64,000 bases of DNA from Streptococcus merionis DSM 19192 (GCF_000380085.1 NZ_KB904538.1:272187-336186), one strand, 5' to 3'. Numbered from the stretch's first letter, positions 35,625-45,131 are shown. The notes: generated by a model not told the origin, from the sequence alone. A program made the numbers and translations.

Positions 35625-36629
35625 TTATTTTTTGATTGGTAAAGCGCCCATAACCTTGTGAGGTAGATATTTTTCATCAAGGTAGGCAATGTCTTCATCA
35701 GTCAAATTAACCTTGAAAGCGCCCATGTAATCATCTAGGTATTTTTCCTTGGTCACACCTAGAATTGGAGAATGAACGCCTTTCTTCCAAAGCCAAGCTA
35801 TGGCTACTTGCGCACGAGTCACTCCATATTTCTCAGCGATTTCTGCCACACGCTCGACAATCACACGATCTTGCTCTTCGGTCGAATCGTACTTAGCTTT
35901 GGCAGTTGCATCTGTCTTGCTGCGAGCAGTGTCTGCGGACCAATCGCGGACCACGCGCCCTGCTGCCAATGGGCTGTACGGCGCTAAGCCGACACCAGTC
36001 TCCTGACAGAAAGGAATCATCTCCCGCTCTTCCTCACGATAGAGGAGATTGTAGTGATTTTGCATGACCGAAAACTTAGTCCAGCCATTTTTCTCAGCCA
36101 CATACTGGGCTTTTTGAAATTGCCATGTGTACATAGCTGATGCACCAAGGTAGCGAACCTTTCCTGAGACAACAAGTTCGTGCAGAGCAGACATAGTCTC
36201 CTCAATCGGTGTATCATAATCCCACCGATGAATGTAGAGAATATCGATATAATCAGTACCTAAACGCTTGAGGCTGCGCTCCACCTGATGAAAAATGGCT
36301 TTGCGCGAAAGACCGTGATTGTTAGGCTTTTGCTTGCCATGTGGCAAATCGCTGAAGAAACACTTGGTCGCAATCACCACATCTTCACACTTAGCAAAAT
36401 CACGCAGGGCACGCCCCAGATACTCCTCACTCGTCCCAGCTGCATAAGTGTTAGCCGTGTCAAAAAAGTTAATGCCCAAATCTAGAGCTTTCTTGATAAT
36501 CACACGGCTATCTTCTTCATTCAGGAGCCAGCCTGATTGAAAGCCAACTGTATCATCGCCAAAGCTCATGCAACCTAGACAGAGCTTTGACACTTCTAAT
36601 CCTGTATTTCCAAGTTTCGTGTACTCCAT
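35625..36629 (-). CDS. Aldo/keto reductase (YajO/Tas-like)
   Basis: This 334-residue reductase of a different AKR subfamily starts MEYTKLGNTGLEVSKLCLGC with MSFG next. The tetrad lies in FDTANTYAAGTSEEYLG (Asp, Tyr), ATKCFF (Lys) and ILYIHRWDYDTP (His). Members reduce a range of aldehydes, often with NADPH. It is preceded by the NTF2-like gene and followed by the repeat region. Confidence 0.92.
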   Translation of the reverse strand: MEYTKLGNTGLEVSKLCLGCMSFGDDTVGFQSGWLLNEEDSRVIIKKALDLGINFFDTANTYAAGTSEEYLGRALRDFAKCEDVVIATKCFFSDLPHGKQKPNNHGLSRKAIFHQVERSLKRLGTDYIDILYIHRWDYDTPIEETMSALHELVVSGKVRYLGASAMYTWQFQKAQYVAEKNGWTKFSVMQNHYNLLYREEEREMIPFCQETGVGLAPYSPLAAGRVVRDWSADTARSKTDATAKAKYDSTEEQDRVIVERVAEIAEKYGVTRAQVAIAWLWKKGVHSPILGVTKEKYLDDYMGAFKVNLTDEDIAYLDEKYLPHKVMGALPIKK

Positions 36630-36649
36630 AAAAGCCTACTTTCTATCGT

Positions 36650-37036
36650 TTATAAAAGTTGATAATCATCAAAATCAGCAGCAATCCGTGTGTAAGTGGA
36701 AGCCACCATTTGCCAAGAATCACCCGATTGACGCGTGAAGACTTCTGAAACAACAAAGGGATTAGTCACCTCATTGCCATTGACCACTGCAGTCAGTTTA
36801 AGTTTACGGTAGATAATGGCTGTATTGCCATAGTCTTCCACCGACTCCTTAGCCACTTCAATAGATTTGTAGATGAACTTCTTGGTGTTAAAGACCTCAA
36901 ATTCACTAGCCTTGTCAAAGGTAATCCCCATGTGAACAAAACGAGCATTATCCGCAACCAAATAATCAACAGCCGTCATATCATTAGCCAAAATAGCTTC
37001 TTTGATCGCTTGTGATGTTTCTTGAATAGTCATCAT
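36650..37036 (-). CDS. NTF2/SnoaL-like protein
   Basis: This 128-residue cone-shaped-fold protein has a family-typical N-terminal helix (QAIKEAILANDMTAVDYLVADNARFVHMG, residues 8-36), then strands with TAIIYRKLKLTAVVNG and a C-terminal WQMVASTYTRI. Such DUF4440/SnoaL-like proteins may be enzymes or ligand binders. The ATG at 37036 has AAGGAGG 8 nt upstream. It is likely cotranscribed with the AKR 20 nt downstream. Confidence 0.82.
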   Translation of the reverse strand: MMTIQETSQAIKEAILANDMTAVDYLVADNARFVHMGITFDKASEFEVFNTKKFIYKSIEVAKESVEDYGNTAIIYRKLKLTAVVNGNEVTNPFVVSEVFTRQSGDSWQMVASTYTRIAADFDDYQLL

Positions 37037-37137
37037 AAGCACTTCCTCCTTGATTTATTTAATGTCAGTATAATCCTTTCTTCAACCATTGTACAATGCT
37101 ATTTTTGCAAACCACTATACTATTTTTGAATAGTGAG

Positions 37138-37200
37138 GAATGAGATAGAAGTCGTGATTCCATTGAAATCGACTTCTCCATCTTACTCCCGCAAGATTGA
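37138..37200. repeat. Copy of the intergenic hairpin element
   Basis: GAGGAATGAGATAGAAGTCG pairs loosely with CGACTTCTCCATCTTACTCC; CCCGCAAG follows. It lies in the 477-nt gap 37037-37513, which otherwise holds only the tpiA terminator and unrecognised sequence. Confidence 0.6.
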
Positions 37201-37474
37201 CTAGGCTTGTAGAATGGTGATTAAACAGCATTTTAGAAACCAGACAATTCCTACGTCAAACTATTTCAACTATAAAAAATAAGACTGAGGACTTTTTCCC
37301 CCGTCTCTGCTCAAAATTAGGCAAAGCCCAACTTCTGTGAATATGATGTTAAGATGATAAATCTCCAGTAAAACAATCCAAGAATCTGTATTCATCAGAT
37401 GTCCTATACTTGCTTGACTTCTTTTGCAACAGCATGAAAAACAAGCATTTCAAATCCTTTTAGTTAAAACTATT

Positions 37475-37505
37475 AGAAAATCACTACCCAACTGAGTAGC
37501 GATTT
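37475..37505 (-). terminator. Intrinsic terminator of tpiA
   Basis: ATCGCTAC / GTAGTGAT (8-nt loop, one G-U pair) is followed by TTTTC on the minus strand. Confidence 0.75.
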
Positions 37506-37513
37506 TTCTAAAT

Positions 37514-38272
37514 TTAGTTAACGAAATCAAGCAATGCCAAGAAGCTATCAACTTCCAGCGACGCACCACCGACAAGGGCACCATCAACATCTGGACATGC
37601 CATATAGTCAGCGATGTTGTCAGGTTTTACAGAACCACCGTATTGCACACGAACCTTGTCTGCCACGTCTTGACCGAAGTCAGCAGCAACCACATCACGA
37701 ACAGCTTTACACATTTTTTGTGCATCATCTTGAGTTGCTGACTTACCAGTACCGATTGCCCAGATTGGCTCGTAGGCAAGAACTGATGACGCCACTTGCT
37801 CAGCGCTCAACCCTTTAAGAGCTGCTGACACTTGCGCACCGACAAACTCTTCCGCCTTACCAGCTTCGTAAGTTTCAAGAGATTCGCCGCAACAGATAAT
37901 TGGCGTCATACCATTTTTGAAGATGGCATGGGCTTTTTTGTTGATATCTTCATCGGTTTCGCCAAAGTAGTCACGACGCTCAGAATGGCCGATAATCACA
38001 TAATCAACACCGAGAGCTGCAATAGTTGCAGGGCTATTTTCCCCAGTAAAAGCACCAAAATCTTCGAAATAACAGTTTTGCGCAGCCACTTTCAAATCAG
38101 TATCTTTCACACCTTTTTTCATACCTTCAAGGAAGATAGCTGGTGAGCCGATAACTGTATCTACAAGGTCATTTGATGGAATAGCGTTCGCAACAGCACC
38201 GATAAACTCACGTGCTTCTTTAGCGGTTTTGTTCATTTTCCAGTTTCCAGCAATAATGGGTTTACGTGACAT
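37514..38272 (-). CDS. tpiA: Triosephosphate isomerase
   Basis: TpiA interconverts dihydroxyacetone phosphate and glyceraldehyde-3-phosphate in glycolysis. The 252-residue barrel shows [11 protein letters not shown] at residue 6 (catalytic Lys), [13 protein letters not shown] near 92 (His), [15 protein letters not shown] near 166 (Glu) and [11 protein letters not shown] near 212. The start at 38272 (MSRKPIIAG) replaces a longer open frame. Single gene. Confidence 0.97.
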   Translation of the reverse strand: MSRKPIIAGNWKMNKTAKEAREFIGAVANAIPSNDLVDTVIGSPAIFLEGMKKGVKDTDLKVAAQNCYFEDFGAFTGENSPATIAALGVDYVIIGHSERRDYFGETDEDINKKAHAIFKNGMTPIICCGESLETYEAGKAEEFVGAQVSAALKGLSAEQVASSVLAYEPIWAIGTGKSATQDDAQKMCKAVRDVVAADFGQDVADKVRVQYGGSVKPDNIADYMACPDVDGALVGGASLEVDSFLALLDFVN

Positions 38273-38515
38273 TTCACTTACCTCTTCTTTATTTATTGAT
38301 AGTACCATTTTAGCATAAAGACTGTGAAAAATAAAGCAATTGATAAAAGTATGAAAGAGAAAATGAGTTATTTTCAGAATGTTAGAATAACAAAAATAAC
38401 GGAGGCTAAGGAAATTTCCATAAAAACAATTGACAAAATAGTCAGAAAATGGTAAACTTTAAAAAATCTTTCTTACATATAAAAAATTGCTCCAAGTCTA
38501 AAAACCAAACTGTAT

Positions 38516-38594
38516 TATACGTAATCTTCACCGATTACATGATTTGGGGATGAAGGCGAAACCATCATGGCTGTCCGTCCCACTCCCGCACTTG
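38516..38594. repeat. Copy of the intergenic hairpin element
   Basis: It contains a small hairpin GTAATC / GATTAC (38521-38538) and ends GTCCGTCCCACTCCCGCA, the conserved right end of the family. It occupies the centre of the 343-nt gap 38273-38615. Confidence 0.55.
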
Positions 38595-38615
38595 TTAAAT
38601 TAAGGAGATTGTTTA

Positions 38616-39743
38616 ATGGTTTTTTTTAAATTTGAATTAAAACGGTTTTTAAAAAATCCTAAAAATAAAATTTGCTTAGGAATTCTAATCGTTATTTTTT
38701 TAGGGTTATTCATATTAAATGAAATACTCTTTGCAAGGTCATTTTCAAATATTGAGTTAGATATCGCCAGACAAAATCTACAACAATCAACACAGATGGT
38801 TAGTACCTTAGAGCAAAAAGTTTCAGTTGACCAAAATAATGAAAAAGATACCATAGCTCTAGAACAAGCTAAAATAGAGCAAAAAATTTTGGAAGAGCAG
38901 CTTTTATCTTTGGAGAAAAAAGACTACGAAAGATTCGCTCAATTAGAAAATAACCTAAACTATTTAAAGTTGAAATCAATTTCTGATCAAAATTCATCTG
39001 AATATAAAAGCATTAAGGCCAAAATAGATTACTATGAAAAAATCGAGTCAATTGGTGCAGAGCATAGTGCTTCAATAAACAATTCAAAATCTGCATCTTT
39101 TGTTGCAAGTAAGTCCATGATGGGGTGGCTAGCCTCTACTACTATTTTAGTGTTGTTAACAGTTCTAATATCTGATTCTGTTAGTAGTGAAATCGAATCC
39201 TCTCAAATAAGATTTTACCCTTTAATTGGGGGCCGAAAATTGAGATATCTTTTTTTAAAACTACTTGTCCCAGCTATGGTATGTTTTTTATTAACTGCTG
39301 GTCTATTTTCACTCCTCTACCTCTTTCAAGGGTTTAGAACAAATTTTGGAGCATGGAAATACCCCTACTTGTTACCTGATGGTACGCTAGAGACAGTTGG
39401 TAGCATAGCTTTAAAAAGCCTCATCCTCTATTTTATAGCATTGCTCTTTCTATCGAGCCTAGGCCAATTCCTGTCTCTAATTTTTAAAAAAAGCTTAGTT
39501 GTCATTGGACTTATTGTTGTATTCTTAACAGGCTTTGCAACCTTTTCTCAAGAAGAATGGTTTCAGCCTATTAAAAAATTCTTGCCATTTGAATATTTGG
39601 GGTATGGTCAATTAGTAAATGATATTGATATTCTTCCGAATAATTCATTTACAATTGCTATACTTTATCTCCTATCTTTGAGTTTTGTACTTTTCCTTAT
39701 TTCAAGTTATTTGTATCAAAATTTTTTCTATAGAAAGGGGTAG
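38616..39743 (+). CDS. ABC-2-type permease with a coiled-coil extracellular region
   Basis: This 375-residue protein has one N-terminal helix (18-38), then about 125 hydrophilic residues rich in Glu/Gln/Lys heptads (about 45-165, predicted coiled coil, probably outside). Five more helices follow from residue 170. This layout fits ABC-2 export permeases. It is read with the ATPase that starts 7 nt after it. AAGGAG precedes ATG. The DNA is clearly more AT-rich than its neighbours. The substrate is unknown; peptide export or immunity is possible. Confidence 0.82.
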   Translation: MVFFKFELKRFLKNPKNKICLGILIVIFLGLFILNEILFARSFSNIELDIARQNLQQSTQMVSTLEQKVSVDQNNEKDTIALEQAKIEQKILEEQLLSLEKKDYERFAQLENNLNYLKLKSISDQNSSEYKSIKAKIDYYEKIESIGAEHSASINNSKSASFVASKSMMGWLASTTILVLLTVLISDSVSSEIESSQIRFYPLIGGRKLRYLFLKLLVPAMVCFLLTAGLFSLLYLFQGFRTNFGAWKYPYLLPDGTLETVGSIALKSLILYFIALLFLSSLGQFLSLIFKKSLVVIGLIVVFLTGFATFSQEEWFQPIKKFLPFEYLGYGQLVNDIDILPNNSFTIAILYLLSLSFVLFLISSYLYQNFFYRKG

Positions 39744-39750
39744 AGGGATC

Positions 39751-40359
39751 ATGATATTACAAGTAAAACAATTATCTGCATCAATCTTTAATCAGCTAGA
39801 TTTTGAAATCAACAAACCAGGTTTCTATGGGATTATAGGACGTAACGGGGTTGGAAAAAGCACTTTTTTTAGCATTCTAAATAAAGAAATTAAAGTAAAA
39901 AATGGTAAATTAGCATTAGGCAAAGTGGCTTTTATCCCTAGCATTGAAATATTTGACAAACATCTTACGGCAAATGACTATTTAAGGTTATTGTCCACTG
40001 AAGAATACAAATCCTTCCAGTATAATTTGGAAAGAATGGGAGGAGCTGATTTTTTCAATAAAAAATTAGCAAAGTATTCATTAGGCATGAAAGAATATTT
40101 TGCATTTCTCTACATTTTATCTATTAAAAGTGATATTGTTATTCTGGATGAACTGATAGATGGACTTGATGAGAATAAGCGCTCTAAAGCCTATAAGCTT
40201 TTAAAAGACCATAGTTTAGACAAGATAATTATCTTCACCTCTCATAATTTGTCTGAGATTTGTAAGGTCTGTGATGAGGTGTTTTTGCTTGAGGACGGAG
40301 CTATTAAGAAAATTGAAGATTTAAAAACACTTATCGAAAATTTTCCTAAAGACTCTTAA
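39751..40359 (+). CDS. ABC transporter ATP-binding protein with atypical signature motif
   Basis: This 202-residue ATPase has Walker A GRNGVGKST at residue 31 and Walker B SDIVILDEL near 128. The D-loop reads IDGLDEN and the switch His is in TSHN near 162. The LSGGQ signature is replaced by YSLGMKEYF, a degenerate form seen in some exporter ATPases. The start at 39751 (MILQVKQLSA) has GAGGG upstream; the longer frame overlaps the permease and is rejected. It partners the AT-rich permease upstream. Confidence 0.87.
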   Translation: MILQVKQLSASIFNQLDFEINKPGFYGIIGRNGVGKSTFFSILNKEIKVKNGKLALGKVAFIPSIEIFDKHLTANDYLRLLSTEEYKSFQYNLERMGGADFFNKKLAKYSLGMKEYFAFLYILSIKSDIVILDELIDGLDENKRSKAYKLLKDHSLDKIIIFTSHNLSEICKVCDEVFLLEDGAIKKIEDLKTLIENFPKDS

Positions 40360-40468
40360 AAAAAGGTTTTCAAACAGTTGCTTTAGTGGTAGAGACATCT
40401 TTTTTCCTTTTCCTGTAAAAGAATATTTTTTGTGATACAATGAAAGTCAGAAAGCAAAGGTAATAACG

Positions 40469-41416
40469 ATGACTTCTTTAAAAACCTATCAAAAGGTCTA
40501 TTCTATTTTAGAGAAAGCAACTGATTATGTCAGCGGGGAATATCTGGCAAAGCAGTTACAGCTCTCTCGCACCAGTATTTGGAAAGCTATTCAACACTTA
40601 GAAAAGCAGGGACTGGTCATTGATTCTGTGCAAAACCGCGGCTACCTGCTGCAAAAAGGCGATTTACTGGATCCAATTTGGTTGGCAGAACAATTACCCT
40701 TTAAAATTTCCTACCAAGCAAAAAGTCAGTCAACCCAGCAAGACGCGAGACAAGGTCTAGAAGCTGGGAATGTTGGAGATTGCCTCTACCTTGCCCCATT
40801 TCAAGACGGTGCCAGAGGGAGATTCGGACGGGCATTTTTTGCACCTAAGCAAGGCGGCATCTATATGTCCCTTCACCTCAAGCCCATGGTTCCCTTTGAC
40901 CAAATGCCACCCTATACTATCTTGGTAGCTGCATCTATCGTGCAAGCAATTCAAACGTTAACCGAAAAAAAAGCTCAAATTAAATGGGTCAATGATATCT
41001 ATCTAGGGTCAAAAAAAATAGCGGGCATCTTGACCGAAGCAATCTCTTCTGTCGAAAGCGGGCTCATAACTGACGTGATTATTGGTATTGGTCTCAATTT
41101 TCACATTGAAGATTTTCCGCACGATTTGCAGGACAAGGCTGGTAGTCTTTTTGATGAAAAACCTTCTATCACGCGAAACCAACTGATCGCTGAAATCTGG
41201 AAAGTCTATCTGGAAACGCCTGAAGAAGACTTGATTGCCCTTTACCGCACGCACTCTCTAGTCCTAGGGCGCATGGTTAGTTTTAAGCAAAATGGCCAAG
41301 AATACACTGGATTTGCCAAAGCTATTGACCGCGAAGGTCGATTATTAGTTGAACTAACAGACGGAGCAGTGACGTGGCTCAATAGCGGTGAAATCAGCTT
41401 GACTAGCTGGACATGA
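40469..41416 (+). CDS. birA: Biotin-protein ligase / biotin repressor
   Basis: BirA activates biotin and attaches it to carboxylases. The 315 residues include an N-terminal helix-turn-helix (GEYLAKQLQLSRTSIWKAIQHL, residues 22-43), so it can also act as a repressor. The ligase domain shows the biotin loop GARGRFGRAF near 112 and the catalytic lysine in IKWVNDIYLGSKKIAGIL near 175. A C-terminal SH3-like domain ends it. AAAGG precedes ATG. Confidence 0.93.
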   Translation: MTSLKTYQKVYSILEKATDYVSGEYLAKQLQLSRTSIWKAIQHLEKQGLVIDSVQNRGYLLQKGDLLDPIWLAEQLPFKISYQAKSQSTQQDARQGLEAGNVGDCLYLAPFQDGARGRFGRAFFAPKQGGIYMSLHLKPMVPFDQMPPYTILVAASIVQAIQTLTEKKAQIKWVNDIYLGSKKIAGILTEAISSVESGLITDVIIGIGLNFHIEDFPHDLQDKAGSLFDEKPSITRNQLIAEIWKVYLETPEEDLIALYRTHSLVLGRMVSFKQNGQEYTGFAKAIDREGRLLVELTDGAVTWLNSGEISLTSWT

Positions 41417-41417
41417 C

Positions 41418-41459
41418 AAAAAGACTGAGATTCTCACACGAGGAGACTCAGTCTTTTTT
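41418..41459. terminator. Bidirectional terminator
   Basis: AAAAAGACTGAG / CTCAGTCTTTTT (12 bp, 17-nt loop) serves birA and the convergent small gene, whose last codons lie in the stem. Confidence 0.88.
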
Positions 41460-41666
41460 CTTCGTAATCTTATCAACTTGCTTTTCAACCATACGAATAA
41501 ATTTGCTTAGTTGGTAACTACTACGCAGATTGCGGAGCAGAATGCTCCCCCAAATAACAACAAAGAAATACTGTCCTGCCATGATTGACTCGTTGAAAAA
41601 ATAAGTCGCAAAAGCTGTTGATAGGGCCAACAAAATAAATTGGTACATCGGTAAATAGATTCTCAT
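41448..41666 (-). CDS. Small membrane protein, DUF3272-like
   Basis: This 72-residue protein has two hydrophobic helices (8-25 and 30-46) and a basic tail. The LSTAFATYFFNESIMAGQYFF with WGSILLRNL pattern resembles the streptococcal DUF3272 family often found next to birA. Function unknown. The final KKKD and stop codon are encoded in the terminator stem. Translation is probably leaderless (promoter at 41673-41681). Confidence 0.72.
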   Translation of the reverse strand: MRIYLPMYQFILLALSTAFATYFFNESIMAGQYFFVVIWGSILLRNLRSSYQLSKFIRMVEKQVDKITKKKD

Positions 41667-41672
41667 GACTAC

Positions 41673-41681
41673 ATTATAACA
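41673..41681 (-). promoter_or_regulatory. Extended -10 promoter, leaderless start
   Basis: TGTTATAAT on the minus strand ends 6 nt before the ATG at 41666. Confidence 0.6.
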
Positions 41682-41766
41682 AAAGTTTTGCTAAATTTCT
41701 TTTAAAAAATCACTCACAGTCTCTCCTCGCTCAACTGGCCTTTTAATGGCGAAAAAAAGACCATTT

Positions 41767-41775
41767 TGCTATAAT
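41767..41775 (+). promoter_or_regulatory. Extended -10 promoter, leaderless start
   Basis: TGCTATAAT ends 6 nt before the ATG at 41782; no Shine-Dalgarno is present. Confidence 0.65.
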
Positions 41776-41781
41776 GAAACC

Positions 41782-43068
41782 ATGAATGAAAAAGTTTTTC
41801 GAGATCCTGTACATAACTATGTCAATGTGGATCACCCAGTCATTTATGCTTTGATTAACAGCAAGGAATTTCAGCGCCTCCGCCGAATCAAACAGTTAGG
41901 AACTTCTGGTTTTACTTTCCATGGTGGAGAGCATAGCCGATTTTCTCATAGTCTCGGGGCTTATGAAATTGCTCGTCAGGTCACAGCAAAATTTGAGAAG
42001 AAATACCCCGGTCTTTGGTCTAAGGAAGAAAGCCTTCTGACCAAAGTAGCGGCTCTTTTGCATGATATCGGTCACGGGGCTTATTCTCATAGTTTTGAGC
42101 GCCTCTTTGATACAGATCATGAGCTTATGTCTCAGCTAGTCATCACAGACCCTGAGACGGAAATTTGCCAGATTTTACAGACAGTAGCACCTGACTTCCC
42201 TTATCAAATCGCTTCTATCATCAGCCATAATCATCCTAATAAAAAGATTGAGCAGCTGATTTCAAGCCAGATTGATGTGGATCGGATGGATTATCTCCTG
42301 CGGGACTCCTATTTTTCCGGGGTTAGCTATGGCGAGTTTGATTTGACACGAATTCTGCGTGTCATTCGTCCAACTGAAGATGGCATCGTCTTTGATATTC
42401 AAGGTATGCATGCTGTTGAAGACTATATCGTCAGTCGCTACCAAATGTACATGCAGGTCTATTTCCACCCTGCAACACGAGCTATGGAAGTCCTTTTGCA
42501 AAACTTGCTCAAGCGAGCTCGTGTCCTTTATCCTGTCGAGCCTGTCTTTTTTCAACAAACGTCGCCACTTTTGATTCCATTTTTTAAGCAAAACTTTGAT
42601 CTTTTTGACTATCTAGCGATTGATGATGGGGTCATGAATACCTACTTTCAAGCTTGGATGCAGTCCTCAGACGAGATCTTAGCTGACTTGGCTAGTCGCT
42701 TTGTTAACCGCAAGGTCTTTAAATCTGTGACGTTTCGAGAAGAAGATACCGATAGGCTTGACGACCTACGTCTTCTAGTTGCTCAAATTGGTTTTGACCC
42801 TGAATACTACACAGCTATTCACCGTAATTTCGATCTTCCCTACGATATTTACCATCCAGAAGCGGAGCAGCCACGTACCCAAATCGAACTGTACCAAAAA
42901 GATGGCCGACTAGTGGAATTATCTCAACGCTCACCTTTGGTTAGTACCCTATCTGGTACGATTCACGGTGATCAGCGCTTCTATTTCCCAAGGGAAATGA
43001 TCGAAGAGTCCATTTTTGCAGAAGATCACGAAGCTTTTTCAAACATTCTTGATGACCTGTCTTACTAG
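41782..43068 (+). CDS. HD-domain phosphohydrolase (YwfO-like)
   Basis: This 428-residue protein belongs to the SAMHD1/dGTPase-related HD family. Metal-binding residues lie in GGEHSRFSHSLGAYE near 50, AALLHDIGHGAYSHSFE near 95 and IDVDRMDYLLRDSYFSG near 170. The close Bacillus homologue YwfO is a dNTP/nucleotide hydrolase-like enzyme; exact substrate unknown. I start it at 41782 (MNEKVFRDPVHNY), 12 codons after an upstream ATG, because the promoter's -10 box covers those codons. Confidence 0.92.
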   Translation: MNEKVFRDPVHNYVNVDHPVIYALINSKEFQRLRRIKQLGTSGFTFHGGEHSRFSHSLGAYEIARQVTAKFEKKYPGLWSKEESLLTKVAALLHDIGHGAYSHSFERLFDTDHELMSQLVITDPETEICQILQTVAPDFPYQIASIISHNHPNKKIEQLISSQIDVDRMDYLLRDSYFSGVSYGEFDLTRILRVIRPTEDGIVFDIQGMHAVEDYIVSRYQMYMQVYFHPATRAMEVLLQNLLKRARVLYPVEPVFFQQTSPLLIPFFKQNFDLFDYLAIDDGVMNTYFQAWMQSSDEILADLASRFVNRKVFKSVTFREEDTDRLDDLRLLVAQIGFDPEYYTAIHRNFDLPYDIYHPEAEQPRTQIELYQKDGRLVELSQRSPLVSTLSGTIHGDQRFYFPREMIEESIFAEDHEAFSNILDDLSY

Positions 43069-43101
43069 AGCAGGTCAATCCTCATTAAAAAAGGAAATTT
43101 T

Positions 43102-43911
43102 ATGTCTATTAAACTTGTTGCTGTCGATATTGACGGCACTCTCATTACTGATCAACGCCAGATTACACCTGAAGTTTTTAATGCGGTGCAAGCTGCTAAA
43201 GCTCAAGGGGTTAAGGTTGTCATTGCCACTGGCCGCCCTATTGCTGGAGTTAAGCAACTCCTCAGCGAGCTAAAGCTGGATGAGCCTGACAATTATGTCA
43301 TTACTTTTAACGGCGGACTTGTGCAAGATACCGCTACTGGTGTTGATATCATTTCTGAAACCATGTCTTATGATGACTATATGGACATTGAACTCCTCAG
43401 CCGTAAGCTTGGTGTTCACATGCACGCCATTACCAAAGATGGTATTTACACGGCAAACCGTAATATCGGCAAATACACCGTCCACGAAGCAACCTTGGTC
43501 AGTATGCCGATTTTCTACCGAACACCTGAAGAAATGGCTGACAAAGACATCGTTAAGATGATGTTCATTGACGAACCAGACATTTTAGATGCGGCGATTG
43601 CGCAATTGCCCGCTGAATTTTACGAGAAATACAATGTTGTGAAGTCTACACCTTTTTATCTGGAAATTCTCAACAAAACTGTTAGTAAGGGCGAGGCCAT
43701 CAAGCACTTAGCAGAAACACTGGGCTTGAGCATGGACCAAACAATGGCTATCGGCGATGAAGAAAATGACCGTGCCATGCTTGAAATCGCTGGCACTCCA
43801 GTTGTCATGGAAAATGGCAACCCAGAACTCAAGAAAATTGCCAAATACATCACCAAATCAAACAATGACAGCGGCGTCGCGCACGCCCTTAGAGAGTGGG
43901 TTTTAGAGTAA
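43102..43911 (+). CDS. Cof-type HAD hydrolase (sugar-phosphatase-like)
   Basis: This 269-residue HAD-IIB phosphatase has motif I LVAVDIDGTLITDQ at residue 5, motif II VIATGRP near 40, a lysine in VSKGEAIKHLAE near 195 and motif IV MAIGDEENDRAMLE near 215. The large cap domain sits between motifs II and III. Close to YidA. It overlaps the next gene by TAATG, implying translational coupling to the FemX pair. Confidence 0.92.
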   Translation: MSIKLVAVDIDGTLITDQRQITPEVFNAVQAAKAQGVKVVIATGRPIAGVKQLLSELKLDEPDNYVITFNGGLVQDTATGVDIISETMSYDDYMDIELLSRKLGVHMHAITKDGIYTANRNIGKYTVHEATLVSMPIFYRTPEEMADKDIVKMMFIDEPDILDAAIAQLPAEFYEKYNVVKSTPFYLEILNKTVSKGEAIKHLAETLGLSMDQTMAIGDEENDRAMLEIAGTPVVMENGNPELKKIAKYITKSNNDSGVAHALREWVLE

Positions 43912-45131
43912 TGTACACTTACAAGATCGGTATCTCAGCTGAGGAGCACGACACTTTTGTCAAGGCGTCTAATCAAGCCAATCTGCTCCAATCCTCCAAT
44001 TGGGCTAAAATTAAGGACAACTGGGGAAACGAGCGCATCGGGTTTTACAAGAATGGCCAACTTGTAGCATCAGCGAGTATCCTGATTAAACCCTTACCGC
44101 TCGGTTTTACGATGCTCTACATTCCGCGTGGGCCTGTTATGGACTACGGAGATCAAGACTTGGTTTCCTTTGTCATTAAGTCGCTCAAAGCCTATGGTAA
44201 AACAAAGCGGACGCTCTTTATCAAGTTTGACCCAGCTTTGTTACTCCGCCAGTATGCCCTCTCAGATGCGGAGTCTGCACCTGAAAATGAACACGTTTTA
44301 TCCTATGTCAAAAACCTTGAAAAGGCTGGAGCTAACTGGGCCGGCCGAACGTCCGATATTGCAGAAACCATTCAGCCACGCTTTCAAGCGAATGTCTACA
44401 CAGCTCCAAATCTAGCCGAAACCTTCCCCAAACACACTAAGCGTCTTATGAAAGATGCCATCAATCGTGGAGTTATCACGACACGTGGCGATCTCACAGA
44501 TGTGACAGAATTTGCCAAAGTCGTTGAGCTGACGGAAGGGCGCAAGGGTGTTGCCCTTCGCAATGAGGATTATTTCAGGAAAATGATGACCATCTATGGA
44601 GATGATGCTTACCTCCATCTCGCTAAAGTCAATCTTCCCAAGCGTTTGGCTGAATATCAAGAGCAACTAGCTCAAATTGAAAAGGATTTACTTGAGACCG
44701 CTGACCATCAAAAGAAACGCTTGACCAAGCTCAATCAGCAAAAAGCTTCAGTTGAAAAATATATCAGCGAGTTTAGCGACTTTGTCCAAAAATATGATGA
44801 AGAGCTCGTGATTGCAGGGATTCTCTCTGTGCGTTTTGGCAATGTCATGGAAATGCTCTATGCAGGCATGAACGATGACTTCAAGAAGTTCTACCCGCAG
44901 TATTCTCTCTACCCTCAAGTCTTTGATGATGCCTACCAAGACAGCATCATCTGGGCCAATATGGGCGGGGTAGAAGGAAGTCTTGATGATGGTCTCACCA
45001 AATTTAAGGCCAACTTTGCCCCAACTTTTGAAGAATACATCGGTGAATTTGACATTCCTGTCAACCGTCTGCTCTATAAGCTCTCGCAATTCGCCTTTGA
45101 AACCCGTAAACGATTAAGGAATAAACACTAA
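43911..45131 (+). CDS. murM: FemX/MurM-like peptidoglycan branch aminoacyltransferase
   Basis: These enzymes transfer amino acids from tRNA to the lipid-linked peptidoglycan precursor, building the interpeptide bridge. The 406-residue protein has two GNAT-like subdomains (TMLYIPRGPVMDYGD near 65) split by a coiled-coil arm at about 245-300 (EYQEQLAQIEKDLLE onward). Its start codon shares a base with the HAD stop (TAATG). Assignment to murM rather than murN rests on gene order only. Confidence 0.85.
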   Translation: MYTYKIGISAEEHDTFVKASNQANLLQSSNWAKIKDNWGNERIGFYKNGQLVASASILIKPLPLGFTMLYIPRGPVMDYGDQDLVSFVIKSLKAYGKTKRTLFIKFDPALLLRQYALSDAESAPENEHVLSYVKNLEKAGANWAGRTSDIAETIQPRFQANVYTAPNLAETFPKHTKRLMKDAINRGVITTRGDLTDVTEFAKVVELTEGRKGVALRNEDYFRKMMTIYGDDAYLHLAKVNLPKRLAEYQEQLAQIEKDLLETADHQKKRLTKLNQQKASVEKYISEFSDFVQKYDEELVIAGILSVRFGNVMEMLYAGMNDDFKKFYPQYSLYPQVFDDAYQDSIIWANMGGVEGSLDDGLTKFKANFAPTFEEYIGEFDIPVNRLLYKLSQFAFETRKRLRNKH

